Source: Victivallaceae bacterium
GTDB lineage: Bacteria > Verrucomicrobiota > Lentisphaeria > Victivallales > Victivallaceae
Assembly: GCA_028717165.1 (NCBI GenBank)
Contig: JAQUOK010000255.1
Span: 1-5,522, forward strand
DNA length: 5,522 nucleotides
Direction of reading: 5' to 3'
Numbering within the stretch: position 1 is the first letter of the stretch; each line of letters begins with the position of its first letter. The position numbers and the translations under genes are program-made. Of the stretch, positions 1-3,929 are shown in pieces. The notes under the pieces were generated by a model that saw only the letters and a list, made by a program, of their open reading frames with translations, ran no database searches and was not told the DNA's origin.

Positions 1-180
1 GAAACTGGGGTAAGTCAAAATGAAAATTCTTAAGCTCAAAATAATCAGAAAATCGTTAATTTAAACAAATTATGGGATGATAATGAAAAATTAAAAACAA
101 TATTTTGCCAGAATCATTGGTGACAGACTATGTAAACGGCCCTGACAGTCATTGTTTGAGAAAATGAGACTTTTGAAATA

Positions 181-233
181 CTTGGGACGCTGGTGACTTT
201 GAGGTTAAATTCAGAAGTCGCAACCGTCCCAGG
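181..233. repeat. Imperfect long hairpin (inverted repeat) in the rpmA upstream region
   Basis: Bases 181-199 pair with 215-233 across a 15-nt loop. The base of the stem is CTTGGGACG against CGTCCCAGG, and the top is GACTT against AAGTC. Two mismatches (190/224 and 192/222) and two G-T wobbles interrupt 19 positions. A further GTCCCA follows at 234-240 (within GAGTCCCA), so the GGGAC/GTCCC unit occurs three times in 60 bases. There is no T-run after it, so it is not a standard terminator. It could be a REP-like intergenic repeat or part of a transcript leader. Its function is not known. Confidence 0.5.
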
Positions 234-273
234 AGTCCCAATCGCTGTTAAGCAAGACTTTTTTCAGCCTCGT

Positions 274-300
274 CAACTGATGATAACTGAAAAAATGTTT
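274..300 (+). repeat. AACTGAT-type repeat, related to the sequence at the obg start
   Basis: The sequence contains AACTGAT (275-281) and AACTGA (285-290) and runs on through an A-rich stretch into ATGTTT at 295-300. The right half, from GATAACTGA to ATGTTT (282-300), matches 849-867 just before and across the obg start apart from one extra A. Here the ATG opens a frame of only five codons, so it is not a gene start. It appears to be a dispersed copy of the short repeat found in front of obg. Confidence 0.5.
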
Positions 301-318
301 TTTTCTTGTTAATAAAAC

Positions 319-346
319 TTGATATTATGGAATAAACGGGTATATT
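319..346 (+). promoter_or_regulatory. Candidate sigma70-type promoter for rpmA
   Basis: TTGATA at 319-324 (5 of 6 to the -35 consensus) and TATATT at 341-346 (5 of 6 to the -10 consensus) are separated by 16 nt. Transcription would begin near 352-354 and give a leader of about 100 nt before the rpmA start at 452. The surroundings are AT-rich, so chance matches are possible. This is still the best-spaced pair upstream of rpmA. Confidence 0.45.
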
Positions 347-404
347 CTTTGTTCTGTTTGGTTTTTTGAGTTTAAAAAAACTTAACCCTTGAAACTTAAA
401 ACTT

Positions 405-433
405 CTCTTGCGAAATACAAGATTTCGCACGAG
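405..433 (+). promoter_or_regulatory. Leader hairpin immediately before the rpmA ribosome binding site
   Basis: GCGAAAT (410-416) and ATTTCGC (422-428) form a perfect 7-bp stem over the 5-nt loop ACAAG. The stem extends by T409-A429 and, after one mismatch, by CTC (405-407) with GAG (431-433). It ends 7 nt before the GAGG ribosome binding site (441-444) and could affect translation initiation or mRNA stability. No T-run follows, so it is not a terminator. A perfect TATAAT follows at 435-440 but has no well-placed -35, so a promoter there is doubtful. Confidence 0.45.
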
Positions 434-451
434 TTATAATGAGGCGATATC

Positions 452-706
452 ATGGCACATAAAAAAGGTCAGTCAAGCAGCAGAAACGGCCGTGACAGCA
501 ATCCGCAGTATCTGGGAATTAAAGCCTACGGCGGCGAAAAAGTAACCGCCGGCAGCATTATTGTGCGGCAGCGCGGAACCAAATTTCATCCCGGCAAAAA
601 CGTCGGTTGCGGCAAAGATTATACTTTGTTCGCGCTTTGCGATGGAGAGGTTCAGTTCCAGAAAAGCACTAAAAAGAAAGTGAATATCATTCCCGCGAAT
701 GCATAA
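452..706 (+). CDS. rpmA: Large ribosomal subunit protein bL27
   Basis: This is bL27 (84 residues, the usual length), a 50S subunit protein whose flexible N-terminus reaches toward the peptidyl-transferase centre and helps position tRNA. The protein starts MAHKKGQSSSRNGRDS, the canonical mature N-terminus, so it lacks the cleaved N-terminal extension seen in many Firmicutes. The family signature GSIIVRQRGTKFHPG lies at residues 34-48, followed by NVGCGKDYTLFAL (50-62) and a lysine-rich stretch before the C-terminus. The start is supported by GAGG at 441-444, 7 nt before ATG. The usual order rplU-rpmA-obg is kept only in part: obg follows 154 nt downstream after a terminator, and no rplU lies within the preceding 451 nt. 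Identification is secure. Confidence 0.97.
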   Translation: MAHKKGQSSSRNGRDSNPQYLGIKAYGGEKVTAGSIIVRQRGTKFHPGKNVGCGKDYTLFALCDGEVQFQKSTKKKVNIIPANA

Positions 707-724
707 GCGGCCAAGCTTATTTTT
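703..724 (+). terminator. Small hairpin overlapping the rpmA stop codon
   Basis: ATAAGC (703-708) and GCTTAT (715-720) form a perfect 6-bp stem with loop GGCCAA, ending in a run of five T (720-724). The rpmA TAA stop (704-706) lies inside the left arm. The stem is short and AT-rich, so at most it is a weak first terminator ahead of the strong one at 747-778. Confidence 0.35.
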
Positions 725-746
725 CAGGTTGAAAATATTTGCGCTG

Positions 747-778
747 AAAACGTCCGGTCTCGAAACTGGACGTTTTTT
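747..778 (+). terminator. Strong intrinsic terminator of rpmA
   Basis: AAAACGTCCGGT (747-758) pairs with ACTGGACGTTTT (765-776) over the 6-nt loop CTCGAA. This gives a 12-bp stem with one G-T wobble, followed by a run of six T (773-778). The GC-rich core plus T-run is a textbook Rho-independent terminator. It implies that most rpmA transcripts end here and that obg is transcribed separately or only by read-through. Confidence 0.88.
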
Positions 779-798
779 GTATTTAGCCCTTAGCAGGT

Positions 799-811
799 TA
801 ATTACGAATTA
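799..811 (+). repeat. 13-mer TAATTACGAATTA, third copy
   Basis: This is an exact copy of the 13-mer found at both outer edges of the element at 1854-2092 (1854-1866 direct, 2080-2092 inverted). Here it stands alone in the rpmA-obg spacer, 20 nt before the AACTGAT array and not next to a stop codon. It contains the heptamer AATTACG plus the start of a second unit. Confidence 0.6.
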
Positions 812-830
812 TTAAAAATCCGAAACCGGC

Positions 831-857
831 AACTGATAACTGATAACTGATAACTGA
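831..857 (+). repeat. Tandem heptamer array (AACTGAT)3 plus AACTGA at the obg start
   Basis: Three exact AACTGAT units (831-837, 838-844, 845-851) are followed by a partial AACTGA (852-857), ending three bases before the obg ATG. The array occupies the place of a ribosome binding site and has no GGAG-like core. Each unit carries overlapping TAA and TGA triplets, so the array contains stops in all three forward frames. Short tandem heptamers are known from other bacteria, notably the STRR repeats of filamentous cyanobacteria. Slippage could change the copy number. Confidence 0.8.
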
Positions 858-860
858 AAA

Positions 861-1856
861 ATGTTTGTAGATAAAGCGACAATTATGGTAAAAGGCGGTG
901 ACGGCGGCAACGGCTGCTGCAGTTTTCGCCGGGAAAAATTTGTTCCTAAAGGCGGTCCTGACGGCGGCGACGGCGGCGGGGGGGGCAGTGTGATTCTGCG
1001 CTCCTGTACCGGGGAACAGAGCCTGGTGGCTTTCGTTTACAACCGGCATTATGCCGGGGAGCGCGGCCCGCATGGAAAAGGGAAAAATATGCACGGGCGG
1101 CGGCGGAAAGACATTATTTTGAACGTTCCGGTGGGCACTGTCGTTACTGATGCCGATACGGGAGAACTGATAGTCGATCTGGATCAGCCGGATATTGCTT
1201 TTGTTGTCGCCAAAGGCGGCAACGGCGGTCGCGGCAACGCCCGTTTTGTCACCAGCCGCAACCGCGTTCCGATGACCTGCGAAGCGGGTTATCCTGGAGA
1301 TGAACGTCTGATTACTCTGGAATTGAAAACGATGGCGGACATCGGCCTGGTCGGTTTCCCCAATGCCGGTAAATCTACTTTGCTGGGGAAAATTTCGTCC
1401 GCCCGGCCGAAAGTCGCTCCTTATCCGTTTACTACTTTGCACCCGGTGGTCGGCGTGGTTGAACTGCCTGATTTCAAGCGCCTGACGGTGGCGGATATTC
1501 CCGGCCTGATCGACGGCGCTCACGATAATATCGGTCTGGGGCATTCTTTTCTGAAACATATTGAACGTACCCATGCGCTGGCTTTCATCCTGGACATGGC
1601 CGGAGTTGACGGCAGAACCCCGTGGAGCGATTTCCGTCATCTTCAGGATGAGCTCGAACTCTACATGAAAGGCTTGTCCAGACGCCCGGCGGTTATCATT
1701 GCCAACAAAATGGATTTGCCGGGAAGCGCCGAGAACCTTGAACTCCTGAAAGATGAATTGTCCCGCGAACTGATCGACATAATCCCGGTAAGCGCCGAAC
1801 GCGGCGAAAACCTTGCAACCGTAATAAACAAATTCAGCGAAATTATAGAAAAATAA
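861..1856 (+). CDS. obg: Obg/CgtA-family GTPase
   Basis: Obg is a ribosome-associated GTPase acting in 50S assembly and linked to stress and growth control. The glycine-rich Obg fold spans about residues 1-158, beginning MFVDKATIMVKGGDGGNGC with SFRREKFVPKGGPDGGDGG at 21-39. The G domain follows: G1 GFPNAGKST (165-173), switch I with PFTTLHP (189-195), G3 DIPGL (212-216), G4 NKMD (282-285) and G5 SAE (311-313). At 331 residues it is a short form without the variable C-terminal OCT domain. The start is fixed by conserved homology at the very first residues. However, no Shine-Dalgarno is visible, because the upstream bases are an AACTGAT array. A strong terminator separates it from rpmA. The TAA stop is the first triplet of the inverted-repeat element that follows. 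A run of eight G (978-985) lies in the glycine-rich segment. Confidence 0.97.
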   Translation: MFVDKATIMVKGGDGGNGCCSFRREKFVPKGGPDGGDGGGGGSVILRSCTGEQSLVAFVYNRHYAGERGPHGKGKNMHGRRRKDIILNVPVGTVVTDADTGELIVDLDQPDIAFVVAKGGNGGRGNARFVTSRNRVPMTCEAGYPGDERLITLELKTMADIGLVGFPNAGKSTLLGKISSARPKVAPYPFTTLHPVVGVVELPDFKRLTVADIPGLIDGAHDNIGLGHSFLKHIERTHALAFILDMAGVDGRTPWSDFRHLQDELELYMKGLSRRPAVIIANKMDLPGSAENLELLKDELSRELIDIIPVSAERGENLATVINKFSEIIEK

Positions 1857-1892
1857 TTACGAATTAACGCTGTGTGCAAGTTTTCCAAATAA

Positions 1893-1909
1893 TAATCCCC
1901 ACGGGATTA
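1893..1909. repeat. Internal palindrome 1 of the 1854-2092 element
   Basis: TAATCCC (1893-1899) and GGGATTA (1903-1909) form a perfect 7-bp stem with the tight loop CAC. No T-run follows on either strand, so it does not look like an intrinsic terminator. Confidence 0.6.
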
Positions 1910-1918
1910 AATGTTAAT

Positions 1919-1941
1919 AACCATAGGTGGAACCTATGGTT
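1919..1941. repeat. Internal palindrome 2 of the 1854-2092 element
   Basis: AACCATAGGT (1919-1928) and ACCTATGGTT (1932-1941) form a perfect 10-bp stem with the 3-nt loop GGA. An alternative pairing exists: TGGTTC (1937-1942) can pair with GAACCA (1955-1960), which would compete with this hairpin and the next one. The compact shape resembles REP-type palindromes. Confidence 0.65.
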
Positions 1942-1958
1942 CGAAGCGAAAAAAGAAC

Positions 1959-2020
1959 CAACCCCGAATGGGGTTGAATAATTAAATGGCGAGTATTGGT
2001 AATTCAACCCCATTCGGGGT
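1959..2020. repeat. Pair of opposed REP-like palindromes
   Basis: The sequence ACCCCGAATGGGGTTGAAT at 1961-1979 recurs as a perfect 19-nt inverse at 2002-2020, separated by 22 nt. Each copy is also palindromic by itself: CAACCCC-GAAT-GGGGTTG at 1959-1976 (7 bp) and ACCCC-ATTC-GGGGT at 2007-2020 (5 bp). The region can therefore fold as two small hairpins or one long 19-bp stem. Two head-to-head REP units are the BIME arrangement. The GTAG/GGAG tetranucleotide typical of RAYT-linked REPs is not seen. Confidence 0.65.
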
Positions 2021-2066
2021 GAAAATATGCATTAATATACGCAAAAAAAACTTGCACACGGCGTAA

Positions 2067-2094
2067 AATTCGTAATTTGTAATTCGTAATTATA
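2067..2094. repeat. Tandem AATTCGT heptamers at the right edge of the element
   Basis: Four consecutive heptamers read AATTCGT (2067-2073), AATTTGT (2074-2080), AATTCGT (2081-2087) and AATTATA (2088-2094), so two units are exact and two are degenerate. On the opposite strand this is AATTACG-type, the same family as 799-811 and 1854-1866. The last units overlap the stop codon of the leftward gene. The extra units account for the length difference between the two arms of the inverted repeat. Confidence 0.6.
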
Positions 2095-2722
2095 AAGTTA
2101 TCGCTTCCAGCCGGGTTGCGAGCGCTTTGCGTTTTATTTCCGGGTAGCCTTTGCGGGCGACTTCCTGTTCAAGCAGGCTTTGGGCTTTCTTCAGGTAGTT
2201 ATGTTCCTGACAGATGTCCGCGTAAAGCAGCAGCATGGCGGTATTTTCCTCAAAAGGATAAACTTTTTCCTGTTTGAAATAATCTTCGACCATTTCCATG
2301 GCGCGGAGATAATCATTGAGTTCATTGGCGTAAAGTTCAACCAGCATTGAAGAGGGTTCCGGGCTGAACGGTTTTTCCGCGAGCAGTTCGTTCAGTTTCT
2401 CAATTGCCTCGTCATATTCCTCCCTGGCGATCAGGCCTTTGAGCGGGGACATGATATCGGGGGCGGTTTTCAGATATTCGCGCGGCGCGTAAAAAAGATC
2501 GCCGAGCCAATGTCCGACTGCGGGAGCAGCCAGACGCGATATTATAATACCCCAGAACAGTCCCAGAACCGCCCCGGCCAGGCCGCCTGCCACTCCGCAG
2601 GAACGGATAAAAATTATACTGCTTATGATACCGATTGTAAGGAATGGTATATAAAATGCCGGTTTGCCGTAATTGTCGATGATAATATTGATTTTCAACC
2701 GGAGAGGTATTTTTTTATTCAA
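2090..2722 (-). CDS. Membrane-anchored protein with TPR-like helical repeats, unknown function
   Basis: I do not recognise this 210-residue protein. Residues 22-39 and about 45-65 are two hydrophobic helices, the second glycine-rich (GVAGGLAGAVLGLFWG), joined by a short turn. After a linker with YAPREYLKTAPDIMSP (78-93) come amphipathic helix pairs with TPR-like spacing at about 94-117, 122-150 and 161-190, for example LIAREEYDEAIEKLNELL and YADICQEHNYLKKAQSLL. This suggests an inner-membrane hairpin anchor with a cytoplasmic protein-binding domain. Topology is inferred from the charged N-terminus. The start is TTG, with an in-frame TAA directly before it and AGGA only 3 nt upstream. A TTG at codon 9 is a less likely alternative. 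The gene converges on obg across the structured element and diverges from hisB. Its stop lies in the element's right end. Confidence 0.75.
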   Translation of the reverse strand: MNKKIPLRLKINIIIDNYGKPAFYIPFLTIGIISSIIFIRSCGVAGGLAGAVLGLFWGIIISRLAAPAVGHWLGDLFYAPREYLKTAPDIMSPLKGLIAREEYDEAIEKLNELLAEKPFSPEPSSMLVELYANELNDYLRAMEMVEDYFKQEKVYPFEENTAMLLLYADICQEHNYLKKAQSLLEQEVARKGYPEIKRKALATRLEAITL

Positions 2723-2821
2723 TTATCCTGCCGCCTTTCAATATTTTAAAAAAATAATTAGCAATTTGTTTATTTCAATATACATTAGTCTGATGGAAAT
2801 ATCTAATATGGAGCTGAAGAT
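2723..2821. promoter_or_regulatory. Divergent AT-rich intergenic region (leftward TPR-like gene / hisB)
   Basis: These 99 bp separate the starts of the leftward gene and hisB and must hold at least the hisB promoter. The sequence is AT-rich with several partial -10-like hexamers (TATACA at 2779-2784, TAATAT at 2804-2809), but I see no pair with both good match and good spacing. The hisB ribosome binding site GGAG at 2810-2813 is clear. No operator-like palindrome was found. Confidence 0.35.
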
Positions 2822-3415
2822 ATGTCAAAACAACGGATTGCCGATATAAGCCGTACGACCCGTGAGACCGATATCCGGGTGAAACTGGATCTCGACGGTT
2901 CGGGGGAAAGCGTTATTGACAGCGGGATCCCGTTTATGGACCATATGCTGGAACTTTTTGCCAGACACGGTTTTTTCGACCTGGAAGTGAAGGCGGCCGG
3001 GGATACGGATGTTGATTATCATCATACCATGGAAGACCTTGGGCTGGTTATCGGCGAAGCCGTCCTGGAAGCGCTTGGCGATAAAAAGGGTATCCGGCGT
3101 TACGGTTCCTGTCTGCTGCCGATGGACGAGGCGCTGGCGCAGGTGGTGCTGGATTTGTCGGGGCGTCCCTGCCTGGTTTATGACGTCAAGCCTCCGGCCC
3201 CGATGATCAAAGACCTGGACAGCCGTTTGTTTCACGAGTTTTTTCAGGCGCTTGCCGCCAAATCCGGCATGAATCTTCATATCGACCTTCGGAAAGGCGA
3301 AGAAGTGCATCATGCGTTCGAGGCGATATTCAAGGCTTTTGCCAAAGCTCTTGATCAGGCGGTAGCGTTGGACCGGCGTATAAAGGATGTTCTTTCAACC
3401 AAGGGCAGCCTCTGA
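2822..3415 (+). CDS. hisB: Imidazoleglycerol-phosphate dehydratase (histidine biosynthesis)
   Basis: HisB (IGPD) dehydrates imidazole glycerol phosphate to imidazole acetol phosphate in histidine biosynthesis, using a dinuclear Mn site in a large cytoplasmic homo-oligomer. This is the 197-residue single-domain form without the N-terminal histidinol-phosphatase of enteric bacteria. Family motifs in order are GIPFMDHML (35-43), DYHHTMEDLG (65-74), LLPMDEAL (98-105), LFHEFFQAL (136-144), SGMNLHI (148-154), HHAFEAIFKAFAKAL (163-177) and STKG (192-195). Likely metal ligands include H41, H67, H68, E71, H163, H164 and E167. The segment usually written GxNxHH reads GEEVHH here, with Glu for Asn. The start has GGAG 8 nt upstream. 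It stands apart from other his genes in this window and begins a run with the CYTH and GT83 genes, 15 nt before the next ATG. Confidence 0.96.
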   Translation: MSKQRIADISRTTRETDIRVKLDLDGSGESVIDSGIPFMDHMLELFARHGFFDLEVKAAGDTDVDYHHTMEDLGLVIGEAVLEALGDKKGIRRYGSCLLPMDEALAQVVLDLSGRPCLVYDVKPPAPMIKDLDSRLFHEFFQALAAKSGMNLHIDLRKGEEVHHAFEAIFKAFAKALDQAVALDRRIKDVLSTKGSL

Positions 3416-3430
3416 CGGGCGGAACCGCTT

Positions 3431-3907
3431 ATGGCGATGGAAATAGAACGTAAATTTCTGGTATCGGGAGATTCCTGGCGTTCCGGCTGCGCTGAAAAGC
3501 TGGAACTGCGCCAGGGGTATATTGCGGGTGGAGACGGCTGTATTGTCCGGGTGCGCGTTTCCGATACGGACGGCTGGATAACCGTAAAAGGGCCGGCCCG
3601 TAATATTTCCCGTTCAGAATTCGAATACCGTATTCCCCGTGAGGATGCTGAAATCATGCTGCTGGATTTCGCGGCCGGCCGGATAGTGGAGAAAACGCGT
3701 TATTTCATCGATCATAAAGGCGGCGGTTGGATTATCGACGAATTTTCCGGGCGCAACTGCGGTCTGGTGCTGGCTGAAATAGAATTGGATTCCGAAGACG
3801 CTTTTTTTGCGCAGCCTGACTGGCTCGGAAAGGAAGTTTCAGGCGATTACCGCTATCATAATTCATATTTGTCCCGGAATCCGTATTCGGAATGGAAAGA
3901 AAAATAG
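3431..3907 (+). CDS. CYTH-domain protein, probable triphosphate hydrolase
   Basis: This 158-residue protein is a stand-alone CYTH (triphosphate tunnel metalloenzyme) domain. The signature ExExK appears as E4-I-E6-R-K8 in MEIERKFLV. Charged strands that line the tunnel follow: RVRV (40-43), TVKG (51-54), SEFEYRI (62-68), EKTRYF (87-92), WIIDEFSG (100-107) and LAEIELDSE (114-122), ending in GDYRYHNSYLS (138-148). Family members hydrolyse inorganic triphosphate or thiamine triphosphate, or act as class IV adenylate cyclases. The short single-domain bacterial type most often shows inorganic triphosphatase activity, so that is the best guess rather than an established assignment. The start at 3431 is preferred over the ATG at 3437 because GCGGAA (3419-3424) is 6 nt upstream. 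It is translated 15 nt after hisB and is probably co-transcribed with it. Confidence 0.88.
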   Translation: MAMEIERKFLVSGDSWRSGCAEKLELRQGYIAGGDGCIVRVRVSDTDGWITVKGPARNISRSEFEYRIPREDAEIMLLDFAAGRIVEKTRYFIDHKGGGWIIDEFSGRNCGLVLAEIELDSEDAFFAQPDWLGKEVSGDYRYHNSYLSRNPYSEWKEK

Positions 3908-3929
3908 ATGCTAAATTTTAAGGGAAATT

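Larger units (their letters stand above)
1..318. other. AT-rich non-coding region upstream of rpmA
   Basis: No credible gene is visible here. Frames on both strands are broken by many stops, and the longest rightward start (position 20) gives only 14 residues. In particular there is no rplU (bL21) reading frame, although rplU usually sits directly before rpmA. The stretch does hold an imperfect 19-position hairpin at 181-233 and a short repeat copy at 274-300, both listed separately. The rest (1-180) shows only AT-rich sequence with a small palindrome, TGACAGTCA at 143-151. I see no tRNA or rRNA-like pattern. Confidence 0.6.
1854..2092. repeat. Structured 239-bp element with inverted ends between convergent genes (MITE/BIME-like candidate)
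   Basis: The left end is TAATTACGAATTA (1854-1866) followed by ACGCTGTGTGCAAGTTTT (1867-1884). The right end is the inverted counterpart: 2047-2064 pairs with 1867-1884 at 17 of 18 positions (the other is a G-T), and 2080-2092 is the exact inverse of the 13-mer. The right arm carries an extra 15 nt (2065-2079), made of additional AATTCGT-type heptamer copies. Between the ends are several compact palindromes, listed separately. The outer three bases at each side are the TAA stops of obg and of the leftward gene. No transposase and no clear target-site duplication is visible. It could be a non-autonomous mobile repeat, a REP/BIME-type cluster, a bidirectional transcript-end structure, or a combination of these. 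Confidence 0.7.

Noticed and set aside
20..64. Tiny rightward frame of 14 residues at the left edge
   Set aside because: It is short, with no clear ribosome binding site, and matches expectation for AT-rich random sequence.
274..300. Possible gene start at ATG 295
   Set aside because: The frame stops after five codons. The ATG belongs to a repeat copy resembling the obg start context.
248..430. Leftward 60-codon open frame before rpmA
   Set aside because: It is lysine/phenylalanine-rich low-complexity sequence as expected from AT-rich spacer, resembles no family, and overlaps the predicted rpmA promoter, leader hairpin and a repeat copy.
435..440. Perfect TATAAT as an rpmA promoter
   Set aside because: The only -35-like hexamer nearby, TTGCGA at 408-413, is 21 nt away and matches 4 of 6. 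Starting there would also remove the good GAGG ribosome binding site from the transcript.
798..1640. Long leftward open frame (280 codons) opposite obg
   Set aside because: It is antisense to a highly conserved GTPase gene. Its His/Gln/Arg/Ala-rich composition is what the complement of GC-rich obg codons gives, and no family motif is seen.
1854..2092. CRISPR array or ordinary bidirectional terminator
   Set aside because: There are no regularly spaced direct repeats with unique spacers, and the stems lack T-runs at the expected side. The best fit is a structured inverted-end repeat.
2825..3313. Leftward open frame opposite hisB
   Set aside because: It is a shadow of hisB; all conserved motifs are on the forward strand in the hisB frame.
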